Source of the DNA: Nemophila menziesii
Lineage: Eukaryota; Streptophyta; Magnoliopsida; Boraginales; Hydrophyllaceae
Assembly (NCBI GenBank): GCA_029959085.1
Contig: JARWIR010000024.1
Location: 13,566,296 to 13,630,295, forward strand
Direction of reading: 5' to 3'
DNA: 64,000 bases
Shown here: positions 35,959 through 49,918 of the stretch, one piece after another
Position numbering within the stretch: position 1 is the stretch's first letter
Layout of the letters: each line of letters opens with the position of its first letter
Notes under the pieces: model-generated
The model's database searches: none
Seen by the model: the letters and a program-made list of their open reading frames with translations, nothing else
Told to the model about the DNA's origin: nothing
Made by a program: the position numbers and the translations under genes

Positions 35959-36528
35959 TGTTGGATTTGGGCTGATATATTTTGAATTGTGTTTTCATTT
36001 TTGGTTGGGCTTAGTACGCTTAGTACAACTCACGGTTTTACTATAAGTCTGTTTTGAGCTTATTATTTGGGAAGAATTTTTTTATGGTCTATTGGACTTT
36101 AGTCCAATACGACCGCATTTTATTGAGTATATACAGAATGAATTAAAGTCATTGATCTTGATCATTTTGACACACCTATGTACATTCTCTTGTTCTCAAG
36201 TTTTTCCATCTTCTATAATAGCTTGTATAATCTAAAGATAATAAGATTTATCTTGATTCTTACTTAGTTAGCCAGCGTAGTTGGTTTGGATTGTTTAGAT
36301 TAGATTATAGCTTGAGGTTTTCAGTTTGATTATATGAATGTTGTTTGAGTAACCAGTGTAATTTATAACAGTGGTTATTATAGTGGACGACGCTTTTATT
36401 ACTAGAGTCCAACGTGGACATAGACATGTTGTCAAAACACGATAAATTTTTATGTTCTTTATTGTCAGTCTAAAACTCTTTTGTGAAAAATATTCAAAAC
36501 TCAATCTTTATCTCTAAACGTTTTTACA
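35959..36528 (+). mobile_element. copia2 5' LTR (unit 4)
   Basis: 570 bp. The primer site follows as AATGGTATCC. Confidence 0.85.
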
Positions 36529-36868
36529 ATAATGGTATCCAAACTTATGTAAATCTCCTACATATATCTGATATTTTTTATTCTTCTAGGGTTTGATGAC
36601 CTAGATCTAAAAGCGGATTCAACTTCTATTAATATTTTGGGTTTTCAGATTTGGTGTTTCTGTGTTCTTGAAAATATTTAATGGTTTTTAAAAGGTTTTC
36701 TTATATTCAGATCTCCTTGAGGACTTTTCAATTTCCGAGATCTTGAGATCTGGTGAATTTATAAACTCGTGATTTAAAAAGTATTTTCATACTTTCAAGA
36801 TTATGTTAGCAGATTGTACAAATCTATATTTATTGTGTACTAACATGGTGGTTACAACTTGTATCGAG

Positions 36869-37746
36869 ATGTCAGTCTCTGATGGAAAATTTTACTTTGG
36901 TGTACGGTAGAAAAAGATAAAGGCACTACAGACTCGTCGTACAGTTGGACATGCATTGATTTAAGAATATAAAACTATGGCGTAAATCTCATGTACAAAG
37001 CCGGAGAAATAAATGAAGAAACATTAAATTTATTGCTCCTTAACCTTCCGTATTCAGTCATTCAAAAGGTAGAAGGATGTGATACTGCACTTGAACTCTG
37101 GGGTAAGCTAGACTCTCTCTATTTTACTAAGTCTTTACCCAACTTGGCTTTCTTGAAAATATTTTTGTTTAGCTATAAAATGGATGCGAGTAAATCTTGG
37201 ATGTTAACATTGATGAATTTTTTAAAATGACTTGGATGTTAAATGGTACCGCTCAGGCCTTAGATGATACTAGTAAATACATGATTATTTAAAACTCTAT
37301 TTCCAACTCTTATTAAGTTGTTAAAGTTCTGCTTCAATTTGTGAGTATTGTCCCTGCTTTTGATCAAGTGATTGCTTTATTGAAAACCAGAGAAAATAAT
37401 ATTAAACTAAGTAGAAGAACAGGCTCATAGTTGTTTATTAAACCGTAAAAAGATACTATACATGTCCTGGATGCGAATAAAAACAAGAAAACTTTTCATA
37501 ACAATAAGACTAAGTCTAAAGAAACTCAAAAATGGTTTCATTGTGGTAAAGTTGGACATTTAAAGAAAAATTGTTTTAAAATAAAGAACAAATTGACTGC
37601 TGGTAATATTGAATCCAATGTAGCCTACACTCCTAAGATAGATGATGATGTATGTGAAGTATTGAATATCACAAATAAGTCTAGTCATGTAAATCGGATA
37701 ACTTATTCTAGTTGCACTTTCATATGTGTCCCTTACTTCAATTATT
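36869..37746 (+). pseudogene. copia2 gag (unit 4)
   Basis: Core frame 36991-37230. The piece before the knuckle is disturbed (ACCGTAAAAAGATAC), so that frame is shorter than in units 2 and 5. Confidence 0.85.
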
Positions 37747-38314
37747 TCATGATGTGCAATATATTTTAACATAAGTCATTAGTAAATATATTTTAAAAAA
37801 TCATTCTTTTTTTAATATTTGTTGAATCTAAAGTACACATTAAATTTTATAAATATTCCTTTGAAATTATTTGTTTAACACTAATATATAATATTTCAGT
37901 TTCAAAAATGTAATTTCTTACATAGGTCAATAACATGAATATTTTTTTGAAATTATTTGATTACGACTACTATAAATATTTCTTTGAAATTATTACTTTA
38001 CGATTAATATATAATATTTGAGTTCCAAAAATGAAATTTCCTACATGAGTCAAAAGTATAAAAATCTAAAACTTTATATATGGATTTGTTATAAAATAAA
38101 ATGTCTCATGTAAATGCCCTATCCAACTATTGAATTAAACACATACCAAAACCGGAAAAAATAACCGAACCAAACATATAGTAAACCGAAAACCGATAAA
38201 ACCGAACCGATAAAAACCATTCAGTTCTTTACCGACACCTTTAAAAACCGAATTCTTCGGTTTCAGTTTCGGTTACGTCAAAAACCGAGCCGAACCGAAC
38301 CTTGCTCACCCCTA
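37747..38314. mobile_element. MITE right part (unit 5)
   Basis: Junction TCATGATGTGCAATATATTTT to terminus GCTCACCCCTA. Confidence 0.85.
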
Positions 38315-39913
38315 ACCTGGAGAGATGGGTGCCCCAACTGATAATGAACCTCCTTAGCACTATTACTACTCAGGTATGCCACTTTCTGAGGTGAGCTCTC
38401 CATGCAATACAAGCCTTTTTCCTTATATGCAGTGCCAATCAACTTGTTCGTCCCCGGTTCCTAAAATGTTCATTTAGTTGGGGTGAAGATGACAGAGCAG
38501 TATAATTGTTCTATTATTTTCCTTACAGACAAAAGGTTTTCAGGGAAAGAAGGAACATAAGACATGTTTTGAGAAATATTGGTGGATCCAATTCCTTCTA
38601 TATTACATGTAGAGCCATTAGATATTTGGACAGGTGGTTGTGAAGTAGTGGCAAGTCATGACAGTATATTTTTGTTACCAGTCATGTGGTCAGTAGCACC
38701 TGAATTAACAATCCATGATGATTTTGATTCTATACAATAGTTGGAAGTCATACCTGGGTGAGATAAAGTATCCCTTTGAGTCAGCGGCTGAGAATTCATG
38801 TTGGCATGAGAGAAGCCCAGTTGCTCAAGTCACCGAATAAGTGTAGCAACTTCATCTGAATTTGTGCGGTCGTCGGGTGATTGGTCGACATAAGCTACTT
38901 GAGCACAAGGGTGTGGCGAACCTTTTGGGCTCTTTGGGCAATCCCACTTCATGTGACCCCACTCTTTCCAATAGCGACACGCACATTCTTATAGATACTA
39001 GAATTTGAAGTGCCTTCATATCCTTTTCCTCCTTTCACAAATGACTAACTTGTGCTCTTAAATTTGTAAGAATTTGCCACTAATGATGAGTTTTTAGTAA
39101 TATGAGATGAATCAATTCCATCAGCTGAAAACATTTCCCTTAGAAGATGATAGGTAGCAGACAGTGATTGTATAGTTGTCCAACCATGGAGGACCGGTCA
39201 TGTTGAGAAAAAAATGGATGACATGCCTCCAACAAATATGAGTGTATTGAGTTGTTCCTATTGTTTTGGCTGAATCTGAGTCGAAGGGAAATAACTTACA
39301 TATCTCATCAGATAATTTCATGAACTTCGTAAAGTACTCGGACAGAATTGCAACGCTTTGTTCACATCTTGCATGTTCCTGAGAAATTCTATAAGTGTGT
39401 GACATGCTGGTTTTCTAGAATATGTGAATTGTAGGTTTGGTATTAAAAGTGTGTACAGTGTATAGAATATCTGGCTCTATTGCATTCCATAGTATCATGC
39501 GAAAAGAGCTATCCTCAGCTTTCCGATCTTCGGTATTTTGTGATTCTTCTTTCAGAGATTTACCCTTTCGAAGTGAATCTAACCGAGTTTCAACAAATAT
39601 GGATCATTGTTCCCAATTAGTATCAAAGAGACTAAAAGGAATTTTCAGTTGATGAGTGGAAAATAGTTGATAAGTTATAGGTACAATAAGAGTGGTGTTA
39701 TTCTCCATGCAAACGGCTTCCAAAAAACAAAATAAACTCCAAATAAATGAAGCAACCGATCGTCGGCGAGAACAAAATAAAAATAAAACAATTAATATAA
39801 AAGTAATTGACGGACGCGGGAGTGGACTGACTAGTGGCGTAACAGAAAAGAGAACGGCAGAATAAAGAAAAAAGAATGTTGGACGAAACCCTAATTGATT
39901 AAGGTTCAAGAGG
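38315..39913 (-). pseudogene. copia1 gag, knuckle and protease (unit 5)
   Basis: A 17-bp deletion (GTAGGT/TTGGTATT at about 39436) and a Trp to stop change (GGATCATTG, 39601) shorten the N-terminal gag frame to 101 codons (39909-39604). The 94-codon frame 39405-39121 is open. Confidence 0.85.
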
Positions 39914-40095
39914 TGGCTCTGATACCATTATAATTTTTGTAAAAAGATTATATTTTCTGTATAATACTCTAATAAAGTTTACGTATTATATATAGAAACG
40001 ATAAAGTAAGGAAATAAATCAATCTAACTTAGACTAAAATCAATTTATGATATTTACACCGCTAATAAACCTATGACTTTCTACTATCTTTAACA
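39914..40095 (-). mobile_element. copia1 PBS and 5' LTR (unit 5)
   Basis: Perfect primer site at 39914-39927; LTR about 39929-40095. Confidence 0.85.
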
Positions 40096-40559
40096 AGGTG
40101 TAAATCCAGACAACACATCACGGAACCTCAATCCAGGGTCAACTATCGCCTGCAAGATCATGGTATGGTTGTTCTTGCGATCATACCACATGTCACCTCC
40201 TCGTTCAGACCTGGTAACCTTCATTCTGATGTCTGTGATGTCAATTGCACCACAACAGTTAGGTAAACCATAAAGATCTTTGAACTTGGATTTAATTTGC
40301 GCCATTTCATATTCTGTTGAAGGCCAAGTTAAATGATGAATAAGTGTTTCTCAAATAGCTTCAACAAATCGCCAAGTGATTTGAGAAACAGTTGAGTGGT
40401 GTGCACCAAATTAGTCACCGATTGAGACTAAATAATTCCCGGAGCTAAACCTACTTTCCACTCATATGCTCCTCCACGAGTGAGCAAATGTACTCAAATG
40501 TTTTCCTCGACATCTTGAAAAAAGTTTCAAAACTATCGCTACTCTTTTGGGTGAACGAC
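40096..40559 (-). pseudogene. ALP1-like fragment (unit 5)
   Basis: The 71-codon frame ends RFRDVLSGFTPC (Val to Leu shared with unit 6). LPNCCGAIDITDIRM is intact; stops lie upstream. Confidence 0.85.
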
Positions 40560-42784
40560 CTGCAAGGGAAATAAACAAAGATTGTCAACCTATATATAAA
40601 AGCTTCACTTCATAATTACTATTTCAAGGAACTTCAGTGTATTAATTACCCCAACATATTTTTAAGGGAGTGACAATTAAATTTAAGTTGCTAACAAAAT
40701 ATTCGCCGGATGCCAAATAAGTAATAAATTAAACGCGTTTAATGAGGCCACAATCCTCTGTCCTTACAACGGTAAACAACTTCATATTTCGATAGCTTCA
40801 TATGTATTCTAGCACAAAACTTCAATTCAGTAAAGTTTCATACATCAAATAAATTATGTTGATGTAGTCCGCTGCACAATAGAGTACAACATGTTTCCTT
40901 AGTATGATTTCTACTCGTGAATTTTCACTAAGACAACCGTGGATAAGCTCGTGTCCGATTTATTCGAACATAGTATAAAGACGCTCGATATATGCAATGC
41001 TACTCGTGAAGGGATTAAAAAATCGTCAATGTAAGAAAAAATTGGAAATTTTCCTTTATGGCCTCGATTCACGACAAAAATCTCCCAGGTCAATTCCTCG
41101 GTGCAAGAAAAGCTTTAATGGATTTAGTGCTTATCATGCTAGAAAAAAAGGACACTGGGTCAGTCTTTTTACGAACAAACCAATTATTTGGGCGACATTT
41201 GAAGAGCAAAGACACTTGCTTGGTTGGTCTCGTATAATTAATCTGTGTCGAGGCAGCTTTAGACGATCACGAACAACTTAGCCTCTCCTTGTGTGAACAA
41301 AATCCCGACATTTACAAGGCTTTCAAACCTCGTATTCACGATGTACACTCGTGGCGGCTGTGCTAGTGGCCGCAACCCCTCCCCAACCCAGGTTACATTT
41401 CAAAATTTATCTAATTTTATAAACAAAAACTATGTATAAATGGGCTTAAACCCCCTCTCACAACCAAAATTTTAGCCCTATTTCTATTAGCACAAATATT
41501 TGATTTTCACTCCTCCCCAAACCTCGCTAATTGTATACGTTTAACCCGGGAAAAATCTTGGATCAACCCCATCTGTTAGATCATGTATATGTTTTAAAGG
41601 TAATTGCCAAGGAGCCCTCCTTTGTGTCTCCTTACAAGCCGAATATGAAAGAGACCAAGAAGTCGGAACAAGAAAACTCAGATTATTAAAGAAATTCATA
41701 AGATCGAGTAATGTGTTCGCCCAATAACCTATCTAGTTGATCCCACTCATTTACCATTGAGCGGATTGTAGAAGAAATGAATTACACAATACTACACCTT
41801 GGATCAATTTTCCTAGCTTCACTAAATTTGATATACGAGGAAACTGGAGAATAAGTGATATGTGTATGGTGCAGGTATTATAACGACTTAAATGCTCAAA
41901 AACCTCAAGAGAAGTTGCATGGATGTTTTGGGTCTAAATTATATACACAACAAGTGTGAACCATGAAATGAAATGAAAAAATGCAAAAAACCTCTTGCAA
42001 TTCACCTCAGTTGTTAAGATAATAGCAAGAATAATTAATCATAAACCCCAAACCTTGACCCACCACAATAAAAATAGAAAGAAGGAAAATGTATCTTACT
42101 TATTATCTACACAAAAAATTATTATAGTAAACATAGTTATATAAAATGGTCCGTTTTTATAGATTAGAAAAGACAATATCAATTATAGCAATCAAAATTA
42201 ATTTGTGAGATAGTATTATAGATTTATGATATAATTAGTAACACCTCCAATTCACAAAAACCATATGATTACTCAAGTAATGTGTTATTTAACTAGAATT
42301 TATCATCGATTCAAAATCTAACACATACCATCTGTTTTAGGGGTTTAGGATAGACAAGACTTACCTAAAATAATTTTAGGTATTTTAATACTGAAATGTC
42401 ATGATCAACGATCTTCCTGTAAATAAAATTAAAAAAATATACTTTAATAAGCATTAATAGAACACATAATTCAACAACAAATTTAAATACGTATTTTTAA
42501 ATTCGCAAAATATAAACAAATAATTCATAAATAATAATGGTTTTTGAATTTTTCAACCGTAATTGTATATATATCTTTCTCCTGGTCACACATTACACAT
42601 CAAAATCGCAGTTTTTCTTATAAAAAAATAAATTGAATTATATATAAATACAAAAAAAAACAGTTTACCATTTTATACAACAACTTTTGATTTTAGCCTT
42701 CTTTTTTTTCTCTTTTTTTCTCTTTTTTTCTCTTTTTTTCTGTTTATTTGATTGATTTTCTTGAATTTCTTCTCTACTTTATTC

Positions 42785-42907
42785 ATGAAGAAGAAGACGG
42801 CAAAGTTTCAAGAATGTGGAGGTTTAGAAATCGATACATCAGTTAACTTTAGGTCAAAAGCTTTAAAAAGGCTAAAAAGGAGAGACCCAAGTAAAATTTT
42901 CTACTAA
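42785..42907 (+). pseudogene. Possible first exon, 40 codons (unit 5)
   Basis: Open, with one change (KRRDPS). Confidence 0.4.
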
Positions 42908-42940
42908 AAATAAATCGAATAAAAAGAACTAACTAAATTG

Positions 42941-43510
42941 TGTTGGATTTGGGCTGATATATTTATGAATTGTGTTTTGATTTTTGGTTGGGCTTAGTAC
43001 GCTTAGTACAACTCACGGTTTTACTATAAGTCTGTTTTGAGCTTATTATTTGGGAAGAATTTTTTTATGGTCTATTGGACTTTAGTCCAATACGACCGCA
43101 TTTTATTGAGTATATACAGAATGAATTAAAGTCATTGATCTTGATCATTTTGACACACCTATGTACATTCTCTTGTTCTCAAGTTTTTCCATCTTCTATA
43201 ATAGCTTGTATAATCTAAAGATAATAAGATTTATCTTGATTCTTACTTAGTTAGCCAGCGTAGTTGGTTTGGATTGTTTAGATTAGATTATAGCTTGAGG
43301 TTTTCAGTTTGATTATATGAATGTTGTTGAGTAACCAGTGTAATCTATAACAGTGGTTATTATAGTGGACAACGCTTTTATTACTAGAGTCCAACGTGGA
43401 CATAGACATGTTGTCAAAACACGATAAATTTTTATGTTCTTTATTGTCAGTCTAAAACTCTTTTGTGAAAAATATTCAAAACTCAATCTTTATCTCTAAA
43501 CGTTTTTACA
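42941..43510 (+). mobile_element. copia2 5' LTR (unit 5)
   Basis: 570 bp, nearly identical to unit 6. Confidence 0.85.
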
Positions 43511-43850
43511 ATAGTGGTATCCAAACTTATGTAAATCTCCTACATATATCTGATATTTTTTATTCTTCTAGGGTTTGATGACCTAGATCTAAAAGCGGAT
43601 TCAACTTCTATTAATATTTTGGGTTTTCAGATTTGGTGTTTCTGTGTTCTTGAAAATATTTAAGGGTTTTTAAAAGGTTTTCTTATATTCAGATCTCCTT
43701 GAGGACTTTTCAATTTCCGAGATCTTGAGATCTGGTGGATTTATAAACTCGTGATTTAAAAAGTATTTTCATACTTTCAAGATTATGTTAGCAGATTGTA
43801 CAAATCTATATTTATTGTGTACTAACATGGTGGTTACAACTTGTATCGAG

Positions 43851-44728
43851 ATGTCAGTCTCTGATGGAAAATTTTACTTTGGTGTACGGTAGAAAAAGAT
43901 AAAGGCACTACAGACTCGTCGTACAGTTGGACATGCATTGATTTAAGAATATAAAACTATGGCGTAAATCTCATGTACAAAGCCGAAAAAATAAATGAAG
44001 AAGCATTAAATTTATTGCTCCTTAACCTTCCGTATTCAGTCATTCAAAAGGTAGAAGGATGTGATACTGCACTTGAACTCTGGGGTAAGCTAGACTCTCT
44101 CTATTTTACTAAGTCTTTACCCAACTTGGCTTTCTTGAAAATATTTTTGTTTAGCTATAAAATGGATGCGAGTAAATCTTGGATGATAACATTGATGAAT
44201 TTTTTAAAATGACTTGGATGTTAAATGGTACCGCTCAGGCCTTAGATGATACTAGTAAATACATGATTATTTAAAACTCTATTTCCAACTCTTATTAAGT
44301 TGTTAAAGTTCTGCTTCAATTTGTGAGTATTGTCCCTGCTTTTGATCAAGTGATTGCTTCATTGAAAACCAGAGAAAATAATATTAAACTAAGTAGAAGA
44401 ACGGGCTCATAGTTGTTTATTAAACCGAAAACAGATACTATACATGTCCTGGATGCGAATAAAAACAAGAAAACTTTTCATAACAATAAGACTAAGTCTA
44501 AAGAAACTCAAAAATGGTTTCATTGTGGTAAAGTTGGACATTTAAAGAAAAATTGTTTTAAAATAAAGAACAAATTGACTGCTGGTAATATTGAATCCAA
44601 TGTAGCCTACATGCCTAAGATAGATGATGATGTATGTGAAGTATTGAATATCACAAATAAGTCTAGTCATGTAAATCGGATAACTTATTCTAGTTGCACT
44701 TTCATATGTGTCCCTTACTTCAATTATT
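43851..44728 (+). pseudogene. copia2 gag (unit 5)
   Basis: Core frame 43973-44212 begins MYKAEKINEEALN, as in unit 6. Knuckle frame 44413-44751. Confidence 0.85.
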
Positions 44729-45296
44729 TCATGATGTGCAATATATTTTAACATAAGTCCTTGGTAAATATATTTTAAAAAATCATTCTTTTATTAATAT
44801 TTGTTGAATCTAAAGTACACATTAAATTTTATAAATATTCCTTTGAAATTATTTGTTTAACACTAATATATAATATTTCAGTTTCAAAAATGTAATTTCT
44901 TACATAGGTCAATAACATGAATATTTTTTTGAAATTATTTGATTACGACTACTATAAATATTTCTTTGAAATTATTACTTTACGATTAATATATAATATT
45001 TGAGTTCCAAAAATGAAATTTCCTACATGAGTCAAAAGTATAAAAATCTAACACTTTATATATGGATTTGTTATAACATAAAATGTCTCACGTAAATGCC
45101 CTATCCAACTATTGAATTAAACACATACCAAAACCGGAAAAAATAACCGAACCAAACATATAGTAAACCGAAAACCGATAAAACCGAACCGATAAAAACC
45201 ATTCAGTTCTTTACCGACACCCTTAAAAACCGAATTATTCGGTTTCAGTTTCGGTTACGTCAAAAACCGAGCCGAACCGAACCGTGCTCACCCCTA
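44729..45296. mobile_element. MITE right part (unit 6)
   Basis: Shares with unit 7 the changes AACATAAAATGTCTCACG and the terminus CCCCTATCCTGG. Confidence 0.85.
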
Positions 45297-46897
45297 TCCT
45301 GGAGAGATGGGTGCCCCAACTGATAATGAACCTCCGTAGCACTATTACTACTCAGGTATGCCACTTTCTGAGGTGAGCTCTCCATGCAATACAAGCCTTT
45401 TTCCTTATATGCAGTGCCAATCAACTTGTTCGTCCCCGGTTCCTAAAATGTTCATTTAGTTGGGGTGAAGATGACAGAGCAGTATAATTGTTCTATTATT
45501 TTCCTTACAGACAAAAGGTTTTCAGGAAAAGAAGGAACATAAGACATGTTTTAGGAAAAATATTCGTGGATCCAATTCCTTCTATATTACATGTAGAGCC
45601 ATTAGATATTTGGACAGGTGGTTGTGAAGTAGTGGCAAGTCATGACAGTATATTTTTGTTACCAGTCATGTGGTCAGTAGCACCTGAATTAACAATCCAT
45701 GATGATTTTGATTCTATACAATAGTTGGAAGTCATACCTGGGTGAGATAAAGTATCCCTTTGAGTCAGCGGCTGAGAATTCATGTTGGCATGAGAGAAGC
45801 CCAGTTGCTCAAGTCACCGAATAAGTGTAGCAACTTCATCTGAATTGGTGCGGTCGTCGGGTGATTGGTCGACATAAGCTACTTAAGCACAAGGGTGTGG
45901 CGAACCTTTTGGGCTCTTTGGGCAATCCCACTTCATGTGACCCCACTCTTTGCAATAGCGACACGCACATTCTTATAGATACTAGAATTTGAAGTGCCTT
46001 CATATCCTTTTCCTCCTTTCACAAATGACTAACTTGTGCTCTTAAATTTGTAAGAATTTGCCACTAATGATGAGTTTTCAGTAATATGAGATGAAATAAT
46101 TCCATCAGCTGAAAACATTTCCCTTAGAAGATGATAGGTAGCAGACAGTGATTGGATAGTTGTCCAACCATGGAGGACCGGTCATGCTGAGAAAAATTTG
46201 GATGACATACCTCCAACAAATATGAGTGTATTGAGTTGTTCCCATTGATTTGGCTGAATCTGAGTCGAAGGGAAATAACTTACTCATATCATCAGATAAT
46301 TTCATGAACTTCGTAAAGCACTCGGCCAGAATTGCATCGCTTTGTTCACATCTTGCATGTTCCTGAGAAATTCTATAAGTGTGTGACATGCTGGTTTTCT
46401 AGAATATGTGAATTGTAGGTTTGGTATTAAAAGTGTGTACAGTGTATAGAATATCTGGCTCTATTGCATTCCATAGTATCATGCGAAAAGAGCTATCCTC
46501 AGCTTTCCGATCTTCGGTATTTTGTGATTCTTCTTTCAGAGATTTACCCTTTCGAAGTGAATCTAACCGAGTTTCAACAAATATGGATCATTGTTCCCAA
46601 TTAGTATCAAAGAGACTAAAAGGAATTTTCAGTTGATGAGTGGAAAATAGTTGATAAGTTATAGGTACAATAAGAGTGGTGTTATTCTCCATGCAAACGG
46701 CTTCCAAAAAACAAAATAAACTCCAAATAAATGAAGCAACCGATCGTCGGCGAGAACAAAATAAAAATAAAACAATTAATATAAAAGTAATTGACGGACG
46801 CGGGAGTGGACTGACTAGTGGCGTAACAGAAAAGAGAACGGCAGAATAAAGAAAAAAGAATGTTGGACGAAACCCTAATTGATTAAGGTTCAAGAGG
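45297..46897 (-). pseudogene. copia1 gag, knuckle and protease (unit 6)
   Basis: The protease side carries GTTTTAGGAAAAATATT, shared with unit 7. The N-terminal gag (46893-46588) has the 17-bp deletion and stop of unit 5. The middle frame is 46389-46105 with LAECFTKFMKLSDD. Confidence 0.85.
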
Positions 46898-47079
46898 TGG
46901 CTCTGATACCATTATAATTTTTGTGAAAAGATTATATTTTCTGTATAATACTCTAATAAAGTTTACGTATTATATATAGAAACGATAAAGTAAGGAAATA
47001 AATCAATCTAACTTAGACTAAAATCAATTTATGATATTTACACCGCTAATAAACCTATGACTTTCTACTATCTTTAACA
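46898..47079 (-). mobile_element. copia1 PBS and 5' LTR (unit 6)
   Basis: Primer site 46898-46911 perfect; LTR about 46913-47079. Confidence 0.85.
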
Positions 47080-47543
47080 AGGTGTAAATCCAGACAACAC
47101 ATCACGGAACCTCAATCCAGGGTCAACTATCGCCTGCAAGATCATGGTATGGTTGTTCTTGCGATCATACCACATGTCACCTCCTCGTTCAGACCTGGTA
47201 ACCTTCATTCTGATGTCTGTGATGTCAATTGCACCACAACAGTTAGGTAAACCATAAAGATCTTTGAACTTGGATTTAATTTGCGCCATTTCATATTCTG
47301 TTGAAGGCCAAGTTAAATGATGAATAAGTGTTTCTCAAATAGCTTCAACAAATCGCCAAGTGATTTGAGAAACAGTTGAGTGGTGTGCACCAAATTAGTC
47401 ACCGATTGAGACTAAATAATTCCCGGAGCTAAACCTACTTTCCACTCATATGCTCCTCCACGAGTGAGCAAATGTACTCAAATGTTTTCCTCGACATCTT
47501 GAAAAAAGTTTCAAAACTATCGCTACTCTTTTGGGTGAACGAC
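47080..47543 (-). pseudogene. ALP1-like fragment (unit 6)
   Basis: Protein-level copy of unit 5, including RFRDVLSG. Confidence 0.85.
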
Positions 47544-49756
47544 CTGCAAGGGAAATAAACAAAGATTGTCAACCTATATATAAAAGCTTCACTTCATAAT
47601 TACTATTTCAAGGAACTTCAGTGTATTAATTACCCCAACATATTTTTAAGGGAGTGACAATTAAATTTAAGTTGCTAACAAAATATTCGCCGGATGCCAA
47701 ATAAGTAATAAATTAAACGCGTTTAATGAGGCCACAATCCTCTGTCCTTACAACGGTAAACAACTTCATATTTCGATAGCTTCATATGTATTCTAGCACA
47801 AAACTTCAATTTAGTAAAGTTTCATACATCAAATAAATTATGTTGATGTAGTCCGCTGCACAATAGAGTACAACATGTTTCCTTAGTATGATTTCTACTC
47901 GTGAATTTTCACTAAGACAACCGTGGATAAGCTCGTGTCCGATTTATTCGAACATAGTATAAAGACGCTCGATATATGCAATGCTACTCGTGAAGGGATT
48001 AAAAAATCGTCAATGTAAGAAAAAATTGGAAATTTTCCTTTATGGCCTCGATTCACGACAAAAATCTCCCAGGTCAATTCCTCGGTGCAAGAAAAGCTTT
48101 AATGGATTTAGTGCTTATCATGCTAGAAAAAAAGGACACTGGGTCAGTCTTTTTACGAACAAACCAATTATTTGGGCGACATTTGAAGAGCAAAGACACT
48201 TGCTTGGTTGGTCTCGTATAATTAATCTGTGTCGAGGCAGCTTTAGACGATCACGAACAACTTAGCCTCTCCTTGTGTGAACAAAATCCCGACATTTACA
48301 AGGCTTTCAAACCTCGTATTCACGATGTACACTCGTGGCGGCTATGCTAGTGGCCGCAACCCCTCCCCATCCCAGGTTACATTTCAAAATTTATCTAATT
48401 TTATAAACAAAAACTATGTATAAATGGGCTTAAACCCCCTCTCACAACCAAAATTTTAGCCCTATTTCTATTAGCACAAATATTTGATTTTCACTCCTCC
48501 CCAAACCTCGCTAATTGTATACGTTTAACCCGGGAAAAATCTTGGATCAACCCCATCTGTTAGATCATGTATATGTTTTAAAGGTAATTGCCAAGGAGCC
48601 CTCCTTTGTGTCTCCTTACAAGCCGAATATGAAAGAGACCAAGAAGTCGGAACAAGAAAACTCAGATTATTAAAGAAATTCATAAGATCGAGTAATGTGT
48701 TCGCCCAATAACCTATCTAGTTGATCCCACTCATTTACCATTGAGCGGATTGTAGAAGAAATGAATTACACAATACTACACCTTGGATCAATTTTCCTAG
48801 CTTCACTAAATTTGATATACGAGGAAACTGGAGAATAAGTGATATGTGTATGGTGCAGGTATTATAACGACTTAAATGCTCAAAAACCTCAAGAGAAGTT
48901 GCATGGATGTTTTGGGTCTAAATTATATACACAACAAGTGTGAACCATGAAATGAAATGAAAAAATACATAAAAACCTCTTGCAATTCACCTCAGTTGTT
49001 AAGATAATAGCAAGAATAATTAATCATAAACCCCAAACCTTGACCCACCACAATAAAAATAGAAAGAAGGAAAATGTATCTTACTTATTATCTACACAAA
49101 AAATTATTATAGTAAACATAGTTATATAAAATGGTCCGTTTTTATAGATTAGAAAAGACAATATCAATTATAGCAATCAAAATTAATTTGTGAGATAGTA
49201 TTATAGATTTATGATATAATTAGTAACACCTCCAATTCACAAAAACCATATGATTACTCAAGTAATGTGTTATTTAACTAGAATTTATCATCGATTCAAA
49301 ATCTAACACATACCATCTGTTTTAGGGGTTTAGGATAGACAAGACTTACCTAAAATAATTTTAGGTATTTTAATACTGAAATGTCATGATCAACGATCTT
49401 CCTGTAAATAAAATTAAAAAAATATACTTTAATAAGCATTAATAGAACACATAATTCAACAACAAATTTAAATACGTATTTTTAAATTCGCAAAATATAA
49501 ACAAATAATTCATAAATAATAATGGTTTTTGAATTTTTCAACCGTAATTGTATATATATCTTTCTCCTGGTCACACATTACACATCAAAATCGCAGTTTT
49601 TCTTATAAAAAATAAATTGAATTATATATAAATAAAAAAAAACAGTTTACCATTTTATACAACAACTTTTGATTTTAGCCTTCTTTTTTTTCTCTTTTTT
49701 TCTCTTTTTTTCTGTTTATTTGATTGATTTTCTTGAATTTCTTCTCTACTTTATTC

Positions 49757-49885
49757 ATGAAGAAGAAGACGGCAAAGTTTCAAGAATGTGGAGGTTTAGA
49801 AATCGATACATCAGTTAACTTTAGGTCAAAAGCTTTAAAAAGGCTAAGGCTAAAAACTAGAGGCCCAAGTAAAATTTTCTACTAA
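49757..49885 (+). pseudogene. Possible first exon, 42 codons (unit 6)
   Basis: Open; a six-base insertion (GCTAAG repeated) turns KRLKRRGP into KRLRLKTRGP in frame. Confidence 0.4.
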
Positions 49886-49918
49886 AAATAAATTGAATAA
49901 AAAGAACTAACTAAATTG

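Larger units (their letters stand above)
30721..37746. repeat. Array unit 4
   Basis: 7,026 bp. Shares with units 5 and 6 the loss of one C in the copia1 LTR (ACGTATTATATATAG). The CT-leader repeat is expanded. A 10-bp duplication (TGAAATGTCA) occurs near 35391-35411. The spacer is 33553-35803. Confidence 0.95.
37747..44728. repeat. Array unit 5
   Basis: 6,982 bp. From about 39400 its right part is almost identical to unit 6, including a 17-bp deletion in gag. Spacer 40560-42784, with a deletion at 41087 (ATCTCCCAGGTCAATT) shared with unit 6 that opens a 94-codon plus frame. Confidence 0.95.

Noticed and set aside
40997..41281. 94-codon plus-strand frame, identical at 47981-48265
   Set aside because: It is opened only by a deletion shared by units 5 and 6; identity reflects the recent duplication, not selection. 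No family recognised.
45488..45724. 78-codon plus-strand frame in units 6 and 7
   Set aside because: Antisense of the copia1 protease, opened by a small change shared by these two units.
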